This document shows, piece by piece, positions 1 to 5,157 of a stretch of 5,244 nucleotides of DNA. This DNA is from JAQVUB01 sp033809415 (lineage in GTDB: Bacteria; Verrucomicrobiota; Lentisphaeria; Oligosphaerales; Oligosphaeraceae): positions 1 to 5,244 of the forward strand of contig JAPXLT010000322.1 of NCBI GenBank assembly GCA_033809415.1. Reading direction: 5' to 3'. Positions within the stretch are counted from its first letter, which is position 1, and every line of letters starts with the position of its first letter. The notes under the pieces were generated by a model. The model made no database searches. It was given only the letters and a program-made list of their open reading frames with translations, and had not been told where the DNA came from. A program made the translations under genes and the position numbers.

Positions 1-39
1 CCCTGCACCCTGCACCCTGCCCCCTGCACCCTGCACCCT
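1..39. repeat. CCCTGCA heptamer tandem repeat
   Basis: Five consecutive 7-bp units, CCCTGCA at 1-7, 8-14, 22-28 and 29-35 with one variant (CCCTGCC at 15-21), then a partial CCCT. The array runs off the left edge of the window, so its full size is unknown. A similar heptamer run in the same orientation lies at 5040-5070. It sits just upstream of the CPBP protease gene and does not code. Slippage-prone low-complexity DNA is the simplest reading. Confidence 0.9.
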
Positions 40-78
40 TGATTTGCAAATTGTCATAGATGGAATATTTTTCTGGGC

Positions 79-834
79 ATGATTAGCCTGCGTGACATTT
101 TTGAGGATTCGCCTTGGGAAGCGGATGAATTTCCCTTTTACCGGGGAATTCAGTTTGGATTTCTCGGAATCATCTTGTTTTATTTTTCATATCATATTGC
201 TGCCCGGCATGTGCAATTTTCCAGCCTGTCTCCGGTATTGCAATTACTAATCGCCCATCTTCCTTTTATTGTCTGCGGCACAGGGGGTGCTCTGCTGGGT
301 CTTCGTAAGAGCTTGCAGGAATATGGTTGGCGAAAAGTACTGGATATGCCAGCGGCACTGCCCTGTTCTAAGCGCATATTTTGCAGAGAGCTGCTGAAGT
401 GGTCGCTGTTGTTGGTCGTTGCCGCCACCCTGCTCAACCTGATATTTTCCTTTTTCTTAAGGAACTTGGGATTTCAACATTTTCCAAAGCAGTCGCTCGA
501 GGCATTCGGTGCCGACGCCGGGTTACCCTTCTGGATTATTGCATTCATCTTATCGGTTATAATAGTCCCCGTAAGCGAAGAAATATTATTCAGAAGAGTA
601 TTATATCATGGGCTGAAAAGCCTAGGGTTTTCGCACGCCGGACTAGTTACCGCCATTTTATTTTCGCTGTGCCATACCCTGCCACAGGCCTTGCTCTCGT
701 TTGTATTCTTCAGCCTGGTTCTCCAAAAAGCATCCCATAAAGGCAGCTTGTGGATGGCAATCGGACTGCATGCCGGCTATAATCTGATCGTATTCGTATT
801 AATGATCGGAAAAATATTCTTTTTTTCTGCCTAA
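79..834 (+). CDS. CPBP family intramembrane metalloprotease (Abi/CAAX protease-like)
   Basis: This 251-residue membrane protein carries all three CPBP (Rce1/Abi) signatures: EExxxR at E167-E168 to R172, FxxxH at F195-H199 and HxxxN at H231-N235. In the family these residues form the metal-dependent active site inside the membrane. Hydrophobic stretches lie near residues 24-42, 53-74, 107-127, 150-166, 187-200, 203-216 and 225-248. Bacterial members have varied and mostly unproven roles, such as peptide or bacteriocin maturation, self-immunity and membrane protein cleavage, so no substrate is proposed. ATG at 79 is the only ATG in frame after the stop codon at 40-42, but its Shine-Dalgarno is poor: only GGA at 62-64, rather far upstream. 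The gene stands alone; radC follows 122 bp later on the same strand with its own ribosome site. The family call is firm; the function is open. Confidence 0.92.
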   Translation: MISLRDIFEDSPWEADEFPFYRGIQFGFLGIILFYFSYHIAARHVQFSSLSPVLQLLIAHLPFIVCGTGGALLGLRKSLQEYGWRKVLDMPAALPCSKRIFCRELLKWSLLLVVAATLLNLIFSFFLRNLGFQHFPKQSLEAFGADAGLPFWIIAFILSVIIVPVSEEILFRRVLYHGLKSLGFSHAGLVTAILFSLCHTLPQALLSFVFFSLVLQKASHKGSLWMAIGLHAGYNLIVFVLMIGKIFFFSA

Positions 835-896
835 TCCCAAAAATCCTGGCACCAGACGCGTTTCCGGGGGTCTGAAATAGTGTCGTGTTTTTAATT

Positions 897-921
897 TAAG
901 ATTCTTGCAATAAGAATCTTA
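897..921. promoter_or_regulatory. Perfect 10-bp inverted repeat upstream of radC
   Basis: TAAGATTCTT (897-906) and AAGAATCTTA (912-921) are exact reverse complements separated by GCAAT. No T-run follows on either strand, so an intrinsic terminator is unlikely. The repeat overlaps the -35 and spacer of a candidate radC promoter and lies 36 bp before the radC start. It could be an operator for a dimeric regulator or an mRNA hairpin. The structure is seen directly; its role is inferred. Confidence 0.5.
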
Positions 922-932
922 GGAATTATTAT
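905..932 (+). promoter_or_regulatory. Candidate sigma70-type promoter for radC
   Basis: TTGCAA at 905-910 (4 of 6 to TTGACA) and TATTAT at 927-932 (5 of 6 to TATAAT) are separated by 16 bp. Transcription would begin around 939-942, giving a leader of about 15 nt that contains the radC ribosome site GGAG at 947-950. The match is reasonable but AT-rich DNA gives such matches by chance. Confidence 0.3.
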
Positions 933-956
933 GAATGCTTATGACTGGAGCTAACA

Positions 957-1697
957 ATGAGCAGCACAAACTATCTAATCGCCGATCTGCCGGATACGGA
1001 ACGCCCCCGCGAGCGGATGCAACGTCTTGGAGCGGATGCCCTCAGCAATAGTGAATTGCTGGCCATCCTCATTCGTCATGGGACACGCGGCAAATCCGCA
1101 TTGGCTGTCGCGGCGAATCTGTTGCGGGCTTTTGATGGCAGCCTAAAGCGTCTTGCCGGCGCACAGCCTAGCGAATTGCATAAGATTCCGGGGATCGGCA
1201 CCGTGAAAGCCCTCGAATTGAGCGCGGCATTTGCCTTGGCCAAACGAGTCACTCTGGAAAGCTGCATGCAGCAGCCGCAAATGACTAGTCCGGAGCTTGT
1301 CGCCAAATACGTCCGTGAAAAGCTTCGGCAGCGTGAGCAGGAGGAATTTCATGCGTTACTGCTGGACACCCGCATGCGTCTGATCCGTGATGAAGTGATC
1401 ACCATCGGGTTGCTGGATCGCAGTCTCGTGCATGCCCGGGAAGTATTCCGCGGCGCCATCAAAGAGGCCTGCCAAAGTGTCATCATCAGCCATAATCATC
1501 CCAGCGGCGATGTAACCCCATCGGAGGAGGATTTGAAAAGCACGCGCATGCTGCAACGGGCAGGACAGATCATTGGCATCACCATCCTTGACCATGTCAT
1601 CGTCAGCAGTGGTCTGAATGACAACCGTTTTTTCAGTTTCCGGCAGGAGAACTTATTGCTTAAGGAGCCGGAGCTGAAAGGAAATATATCCCGTTAA
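957..1697 (+). CDS. radC: RadC family protein (JAB/MPN+ domain)
   Basis: A 246-residue full-length member of the RadC (UPF0758) family. The N-terminal part holds the typical RERM..LG...LS..ELLAILI segment (residues 18-39), followed by a helix-hairpin-helix around 74-96 (KIPGIGTVKALEL), which in other proteins binds DNA without sequence preference. The C-terminal JAB domain has an intact JAMM metal site: H179, H181, S189 and D192 (HxHx7SxxD), with E162 the likely catalytic glutamate. The name comes from an old E. coli repair phenotype that was later traced to recG, so the true role is unsettled; JAMM enzymes elsewhere are metallopeptidases or isopeptidases. ATG at 957 has GGAG six bases upstream, and the protein begins where the family begins. 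It stands alone on the + strand and converges on the transporter gene, with 22 bp between stop codons. Confidence 0.95.
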   Translation: MSSTNYLIADLPDTERPRERMQRLGADALSNSELLAILIRHGTRGKSALAVAANLLRAFDGSLKRLAGAQPSELHKIPGIGTVKALELSAAFALAKRVTLESCMQQPQMTSPELVAKYVREKLRQREQEEFHALLLDTRMRLIRDEVITIGLLDRSLVHAREVFRGAIKEACQSVIISHNHPSGDVTPSEEDLKSTRMLQRAGQIIGITILDHVIVSSGLNDNRFFSFRQENLLLKEPELKGNISR

Positions 1698-1719
1698 GGA
1701 TTTGCTTCTACGCTTACGG

Positions 1720-2628
1720 TTAAAAATTATAAAGGAAAATTGACAGCAGCAGCAACAACGCCGCAACGAAGCGGCGAAAAACAATGTTCCAGGAAGTTTT
1801 CTCCTCGAGATAGGTTTGTCCGCTGCGTGACAGAATTACCCCGAGGATGACCGCCCAGATTCCACGTGTGCTCTGCACGATATTGCCATTGACTGTACCG
1901 ATCTGTTCGAAGCATGCAAAGAGGAAGACGATTCCAATCAGCCATGCCAGTGAAAATGGTGCTGCCATTTTCCAGACTTTTGCAGGATGTCGTTTGAGGA
2001 ACGGCAGAATCAGTGCGCCGACGATGCCACAGATCGTGTAAGAAAGGCAGGCGCTGAGCAAAGACTGCTCGACCAGGCTCTCCATGCCGAATTCCCCGAT
2101 ACGTCCAGTCTGCAATTTTATACAGATGTCAGACAGGGAATATCCGCAGCAAGCAAGCAGCACCCAGGTCAAACTGGACAGAGGAATTTTTCGGCCTGCA
2201 TTATTGAGGAGGAATGCGGAGAAGATGGTGCACGCGATGGCCAGCAGCTGCATCCATCCATAGGTTTCGATATTCAGCAGCAGTCCATTGATGAGGGCAA
2301 GGACAACTAATTTCAGACCGAGCAGTGGAACCAGGCGTGAAGGATCGACCGTGCGTTGAGCCATAAACAGGCACGCCTGTCCCGCCAGATAAAAGACCAC
2401 GCCATACCAGGTAATCGGGAACCAATATTTGAATTCGGATAAAACTTCCGGCACCCAGAAGAAATACAATCCGACCAGGGATATGACTCCCATGATGACA
2501 TGCGCACGGGCAAGCAGTCCCAGCGAACCGAGCGCAGGACATTTGCGCACTGCTCGACCGGAAAAAACGAAAGCGAGCGCCATGAAAAATGCGGACACGA
2601 GTCCGCACAGGATACCGGTAATGGTCAT
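1720..2628 (-). CDS. DMT superfamily (EamA-like) membrane transporter
   Basis: About ten hydrophobic segments spread evenly over 302 residues, with short polar loops, match the two-times-five-helix plan of drug/metabolite transporters of the EamA type. Typical features are the first helix (TITGILCGLVSAFFMALAFVFSG), the VDPSRLVPLLGLK segment entering helix 4, and a charged Arg/Lys-rich link between halves. The substrate cannot be read from sequence; family members move amino acids, nucleotides, sugars or drugs. The frame is open to an ATG at 2709, which would add 27 residues. I prefer the ATG at 2628 because helix 1 then starts at the N-terminus as in the family, but neither start has a good Shine-Dalgarno, so the choice is uncertain. 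The gene follows the ACT-domain gene on the same strand (107 bp away, or 26 bp with the upstream start), so co-transcription is plausible. The family call is good; the role is unknown. Confidence 0.82.
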   Translation of the reverse strand: MTITGILCGLVSAFFMALAFVFSGRAVRKCPALGSLGLLARAHVIMGVISLVGLYFFWVPEVLSEFKYWFPITWYGVVFYLAGQACLFMAQRTVDPSRLVPLLGLKLVVLALINGLLLNIETYGWMQLLAIACTIFSAFLLNNAGRKIPLSSLTWVLLACCGYSLSDICIKLQTGRIGEFGMESLVEQSLLSACLSYTICGIVGALILPFLKRHPAKVWKMAAPFSLAWLIGIVFLFACFEQIGTVNGNIVQSTRGIWAVILGVILSRSGQTYLEEKTSWNIVFRRFVAALLLLLSIFLYNF

Positions 2629-2696
2629 AATCTGAACAGGGACAAAGATAGGAGACAACAATAGGTACGCAGAAACAGACGAAGCCCCAGACAACT

Positions 2697-2708
2697 TGCC
2701 TCGAGGCA
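2697..2708. repeat. Perfect 12-bp palindrome between ACT and transporter genes
   Basis: TGCCTCGAGGCA reads the same on both strands. It overlaps the alternative transporter start codon at 2707-2709 and lies 69 bp upstream of the preferred start. With no spacer it makes a poor RNA hairpin; a dimeric protein-binding site or chance are both possible. Confidence 0.4.
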
Positions 2709-2735
2709 TTCGTCCGTTTTATCGGGGTCAGAGAT

Positions 2736-3164
2736 TCACCGGAACAGGTGATTTTCGTCAAGGATATCCAAATCGGCGGCCCGCAGTGCGTTCACCGCTT
2801 TTTCCCCCTCGCTAAAGCGGAAAACCATCAGCGGGCGTTCATTCTTCGGTTCGGCCACCGCATACATATATTCGACATTAACACCGGAGGCATTAAGCAC
2901 TGACAGGACTTTTGCCAGCCCGCCGGGCCGGTTGTCAACCGCGACGACTGTGACATTGTTGATACGGCAGACCACATTGTTTTCCCGCAGTGCCTGCTCC
3001 GCTTTTTCAATATCATCAACGATCAGGCGCAGGATGCCGAAGTCATTGGTATCCGCCACCGACAAGGCTCGGATATTGACGCCGGCTCCGCCAAGGATTT
3101 TTGCCACGCCGGCCAAGCGGCCTACTTTATTTTCCAGAAAAACGGACAGTTGACGCACTTTCAT
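2736..3164 (-). CDS. Tandem ACT domain protein (PaaK-associated type)
   Basis: A 142-residue protein made only of two ACT domains. The first spans about residues 3-65 (MKVRQLSVFLENKVGRLAGVAK, then GVNIRALSVADT) and the second about 71-138 (VTVVAVDNRPGGLAKVLSVL, then GVNVEYMYA). Each has the beta-alpha-beta start and the conserved glycine turn (NKVGRL, NRPGGL) where ACT domains bind amino acids between subunits. Stand-alone double-ACT proteins of this length are commonly encoded beside phenylacetate-CoA ligase in anaerobes, and paaK is the next gene upstream here. A role in sensing an aromatic amino acid is therefore likely but inferred. The start is well supported: AAGGAGGA lies six bases upstream of ATG (complement of 3171-3178), the strongest ribosome site in the window. 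The gene is separated from paaK by a sequence gap, so linkage depends on the scaffold being right. Confidence 0.92.
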   Translation of the reverse strand: MKVRQLSVFLENKVGRLAGVAKILGGAGVNIRALSVADTNDFGILRLIVDDIEKAEQALRENNVVCRINNVTVVAVDNRPGGLAKVLSVLNASGVNVEYMYAVAEPKNERPLMVFRFSEGEKAVNALRAADLDILDENHLFR

Positions 3165-3225
3165 AAATTGTCCTCCTTGACAGTCTTATGGTTTTAACCG
3201 AAGAGATGCGGAATTTTTTCGTACT

Positions 3226-3255
3226 ACTATCACCCAGAATCTTGCTTTTTGTGAA
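3226..3255 (-). promoter_or_regulatory. Candidate promoter for the ACT gene
   Basis: On the minus strand, TTCACA (complement of 3250-3255; 5 of 6 to TTGACA) and GATAGT (complement of 3226-3231; 4 of 6 to TATAAT) are 18 bp apart, about 60 bp before the ACT start codon. If real, ACT and the transporter can be transcribed without paaK, which would fit the long spacer between the genes. The -10 is weak. Confidence 0.25.
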
Positions 3256-3301
3256 AGATTTTCAAAAACCAGATGCGCAAGTTGCTGGCCTTGAAGGCCT
3301 T

Positions 3302-3322
3302 TCTCATTTTTGAGATTTTTTT
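3302..3322 (+). terminator. Weak terminator-like hairpin with T-run
   Basis: TCTCA (3302-3306), loop TTTT and TGAGA (3311-3315) form a 5-bp stem followed by seven Ts on the + strand. A GGCC-TTGAA-GGCC hairpin sits just before it (3287-3299). No + strand gene lies upstream to use it within this window, the stem is short and AT-rich, and the sequence abuts the assembly gap, so it may be chance. Confidence 0.2.
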
Positions 3323-3323
3323 G

Positions 3324-3333
3324 NNNNNNNNNN
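3324..3333. other. Assembly gap (10 Ns)
   Basis: Ten undetermined bases split the 429-bp spacer between ACT and paaK. A round number of Ns usually marks a scaffold join of unknown size rather than a measured gap. Nothing between 3323 and 3359 should be read as genomic. The left side of the spacer (3165-3323) holds only the ACT leader and weak hairpins; the right side (3359-3593) holds repeats. No further gene is visible in either, but one could be hidden in the gap. Confidence 0.97.
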
Positions 3334-3358
3334 AGCGTCAGATGTGTATAAGAGACAG
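3334..3358 (+). other. Residual Illumina Nextera transposase adapter (artefact)
   Basis: The 19-bp Tn5 mosaic end AGATGTGTATAAGAGACAG occupies 3340-3358 and is preceded by AGCGTC, so the 25 bases match the 3' end of the Nextera Read 1 transposase adapter. It directly follows the Ns, with genomic sequence resuming at 3359. Read in reverse, it is insert running into adapter, the usual result of untrimmed read-through at a contig end. It is library DNA, not part of the organism. Confidence 0.97.
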
Positions 3359-3375
3359 AGGGAAGACGGCTTCAT

Positions 3376-3392
3376 GCCGGCGAGCCGCCGGC
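3376..3392. repeat. GC-rich REP-like hairpin
   Basis: GCCGGCG (3376-3382) and CGCCGGC (3386-3392) are exact reverse complements with a 3-nt loop, a very stable 7-bp all-G/C stem. No T-run follows on either strand, so it is not a normal intrinsic terminator, though it could slow exonucleases at the 3' end of the paaK transcript. From memory, similar GCCGGC palindromes are scattered in intergenic DNA of PVC bacteria; only one copy is in this window. Confidence 0.6.
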
Positions 3393-3418
3393 GCTCCATA
3401 TCGCCTCCGACTGAAAAA

Positions 3419-3438
3419 GTAAAGCCGACCTTGGCACA
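3419..3438 (+). repeat. Dispersed 20-bp direct repeat, copy 1
   Basis: GTAAAGCCGACCTTGGCACA matches 5118-5137 at 18 of 20 positions in the same orientation. The two copies flank paaK. This copy lies between the GC-rich hairpin and the 11-bp tandem array on the 3' side of paaK. It probably belongs to a longer degenerate dispersed repeat. Confidence 0.65.
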
Positions 3439-3459
3439 TGGCGATCCGTCCGATCTGTC

Positions 3460-3536
3460 GTCCGTGTAAAGTCCGTGTAAAGTCCGTGCCCCGTCCGTGT
3501 CCCGTCCGTGTCCCGTCCGTGTAAAGTCCGTATGGG
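3460..3536. repeat. 11-bp tandem repeat array, seven units
   Basis: Seven consecutive 11-bp units share GTCCGT at positions 1-6 and differ in the last five bases: GTGTAAA-type endings in units 1, 2 and 6, GTGCCCC in unit 3, GTGTCCC in units 4 and 5, and ATGGG at the end of unit 7. A degenerate start (CCGTCCG at 3446-3452) precedes it. Eleven is not a multiple of three, so it does not code; it is close to one DNA helical turn. It lies 58 bp beyond the paaK stop codon. Confidence 0.9.
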
Positions 3537-3593
3537 TTGCGGGCGATCAGTCCGCGCCAAGCCTTTTCGTGTTTTTCGTTGTTAAAAAATGTG

Positions 3594-4892
3594 TTATTTT
3601 CTCAGGTCCAGGACTCTTTTTGCTTTTCCGGTCGAGCGTTCGATTTGTCCAGGTTCGACGAGTGTGACCTTTGCATTCAAGCCGATCATCTGTTTGATTT
3701 TCGAGTGAATTTCATTACGCAGCGATTCGAGTGCCCTGACTTCGTCGGAGAAGACGAGTGGTGTGACTTCGACGCGCACTTCCAGTTCATCCATCGCTTT
3801 TTCGCGGGTGACGACCAGCTGGTAATGCGGTTCCGTACCTTTAACGCTAAGCAACACACTTTCGATCTGGGACGGGAAAAGATTGACACCGCGGATAATC
3901 AGCATGTCGTCACTGCGGCGCTTGACTTTATCCATGCGCACAAGTGTCCGTCCACAGCCGCATTTTTCATAGCAGAGCCGGGAGATATCACGGGTACGAT
4001 AGCGGATCAGGGGCATCCCGGTTTTCGTGATGGTCGTGAAGACCAATTCGCCTTCCTCCCCTGGGGCTTTGACCTCTCCAGTATCCGGATCGATAATTTC
4101 CGGAAAGTAATGGTCTTCAAAGACATGCAGTCCGGCGCAGCATTCGCAGTCCGATGACACGCCCGGACCAATAATTTCAGAAAGTCCGAAAATATCTCGT
4201 GCGGTGATGCCTGCGCCTTGTTCGATACGCCGCCGCATTTCCGGGGTCCATGGTTCCGCGCCAAAGAAACCGATGCGGAGGCTGGCTTTTTTCAGATTGA
4301 ATCCGGTTTTTTCCGCTTCTTCCATGATATGGATGAAGAAGGAGGGCGTACAGCAGATGACCGTGACTCCGAAGTCCTTGATCAAAAGCAGTTGTTTTTC
4401 GGTAGCACCTCCGCCCATGGGGATAACCGAGCATCCGAGGTGTTCCGCTCCGTAGTGCACTCCCAGGCCTCCGGTGAACAGGCCGTAGCCATAGGAAATC
4501 ATGACGGTATCCTGTTCGGTCACTCCCCCCATCCAGAAGACACGGCTGACGGTTTCGGCCCAGATATCAAGATCATTACGGGTATAGCATACGACTGTAG
4601 GTTTCCCGGTTGTACCGCTCGAGGCATGAATCCGCACGACTTCTTTCATCGGGACTGACAACAGGGCATAGGGGTAATGATCCCGCAAATCGCTTTTCAG
4701 GGTAAAGGGGAATTTGGCCAGGTCGCTGAGTTTCTTGAGATCATCGGGTTTGACCCCGGCTCGAGTAAAAGCCTGCCGATAAAACGGCACATTCTGATAT
4801 ACCCGTTCGAGCGTATCCTTCATCCGCCGCAGTTGTAAAGTTTCCAATGCCTTGCGGTCAACAAAGTCTTTCAGATAAAGATCGGAGATCAT
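3594..4892 (-). CDS. paaK: Phenylacetate--CoA ligase (PaaK family)
   Basis: A 432-residue, full-length adenylate-forming enzyme that joins phenylacetate or a related aryl acid to CoA with ATP, via an acyl-AMP, in the cytoplasm. Motifs in order: ATP-binding SSGTTGKPT (91-99), GFFGAEPWT (208-216), GLSEIIGPG (236-244), GELVFTT (281-287), RYRTRD (297-302), the hinge RRSDDMLIIRGVNLFP (325-340), and the C-terminal lysine in STGKAKRV (K423), expected to act in adenylation. Cysteines at 249, 251, 252, 311 and 313 could bind a metal. ATG at 4892 has CAGGAA four bases upstream and matches the family N-terminus. In anaerobes PaaK paired with an ACT protein often serves aromatic amino acid fermentation with indolepyruvate:ferredoxin oxidoreductase, which is not in this window. 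Coenzyme F390 synthetase is a close relative, so substrate is not proven. The flanking repeats set it apart from its neighbours. Confidence 0.95.
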   Translation of the reverse strand: MISDLYLKDFVDRKALETLQLRRMKDTLERVYQNVPFYRQAFTRAGVKPDDLKKLSDLAKFPFTLKSDLRDHYPYALLSVPMKEVVRIHASSGTTGKPTVVCYTRNDLDIWAETVSRVFWMGGVTEQDTVMISYGYGLFTGGLGVHYGAEHLGCSVIPMGGGATEKQLLLIKDFGVTVICCTPSFFIHIMEEAEKTGFNLKKASLRIGFFGAEPWTPEMRRRIEQGAGITARDIFGLSEIIGPGVSSDCECCAGLHVFEDHYFPEIIDPDTGEVKAPGEEGELVFTTITKTGMPLIRYRTRDISRLCYEKCGCGRTLVRMDKVKRRSDDMLIIRGVNLFPSQIESVLLSVKGTEPHYQLVVTREKAMDELEVRVEVTPLVFSDEVRALESLRNEIHSKIKQMIGLNAKVTLVEPGQIERSTGKAKRVLDLRK

Positions 4893-4914
4893 ACTATTCC
4901 TGCTTTCTGAAGAT

Positions 4915-4955
4915 GCTTCCGACCGTCGGACGGGTCGGACGGGTCGGACGGAAGC
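4915..4955. promoter_or_regulatory. Inverted repeat enclosing a 9-bp tandem array upstream of paaK
   Basis: Three perfect copies of GTCGGACGG lie at 4925-4933, 4934-4942 and 4943-4951. They are enclosed by GCTTCCG (4915-4921) and its exact complement CGGAAGC (4949-4955). A smaller palindrome, TCCGAC-C-GTCGGA, sits at 4918-4930. The block is 23-63 bp upstream of the paaK start, in the likely leader or promoter zone, so it could fold in the mRNA or bind a protein. It may equally be repeat expansion without function. On the minus strand each unit contains CCGTCCG, the core also seen in the 3' array. Confidence 0.55.
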
Positions 4956-5039
4956 CGGACGCCCTACGCACTATGCAGCAATTCGGGCGTGAAAGGGCAA
5001 ACGGAAATCGCAACCGGGACGGTCGCGCCACTTTTTAAA

Positions 5040-5070
5040 CCTGCCCCCTGCACCCCGCACCCCGCACCCC
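5040..5070. repeat. Second heptamer repeat run (CCCTGCA/CCCCGCA)
   Basis: A degenerate CCTGCC start is followed by CCCTGCA (5046-5052), CCCCGCA (5053-5059), CCCCGCA (5060-5066) and CCCC. The period and orientation match the array at 1-39. It lies in the 352-bp geneless right end (4893-5244), which otherwise holds repeats and no visible reading frame of merit; 5071-5110 shows nothing recognisable. Confidence 0.8.
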
Positions 5071-5117
5071 AATACTCTTAACTTAACGCCTTGTAACCAC
5101 ACAGACGACTCAACTCC

Positions 5118-5137
5118 GTAAAGCCGATCTTGACACA
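5118..5137 (+). repeat. Dispersed 20-bp direct repeat, copy 2
   Basis: GTAAAGCCGATCTTGACACA differs from the copy at 3419-3438 at two positions (T for C, A for G) and has the same orientation. Sequence beyond the 20 bp does not obviously match. Confidence 0.65.
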
Positions 5138-5157
5138 CAAGAATTTTGGACAGGGAT

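Noticed and set aside
42..51. ATTTGCAAAT palindrome before the protease gene as an operator
   Set aside because: A 10-bp AT-rich palindrome is expected by chance at this length, and no promoter pair with good spacing to the start codon could be set around it.
853..892. CAGAC/GTCTG stem plus a T-run after the protease gene as a terminator
   Set aside because: The stem is only 5 bp with a 12-nt loop and the T-run is 13 bp further on, so the geometry is wrong.
1759..1776. CGCCGC-AACGAA-GCGGCG hairpin as a terminator for radC
   Set aside because: It is followed by A residues on the + strand and not by Ts, and is explained as the transporter codons for RRFVAA.
2201..2761. 186-residue minus-strand frame overlapping the transporter and the ACT 3' end
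   Set aside because: It is out of frame with two well-supported genes, has composition of a frame-shifted membrane gene and no family resemblance.
3340..3358. Tn5 mosaic end read as the end of a real transposon
   Set aside because: It is extended by the adapter-specific AGCGTC, abuts Ns, and no transposase or second end is nearby. A library adapter explains it fully.
3460..3536. CRISPR array
   Set aside because: Units are 11 bp with no spacers of 25-40 bp and there are no cas genes.
3372..3560. 62-residue minus-strand reading frame rich in TDRT/TRT-like segments
   Set aside because: It runs through the 11-bp tandem array and the GC-rich hairpin; its composition is that of translated repeats and it has no recognisable domain.
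3537..4157. 206-residue plus-strand frame opposite paaK
   Set aside because: It is antisense to the conserved C-terminal part of PaaK; its features are explained by the complement of that gene.
4218..4658. 146-residue plus-strand frame opposite paaK
   Set aside because: Antisense to the ATP-binding half of PaaK with no recognisable motif.
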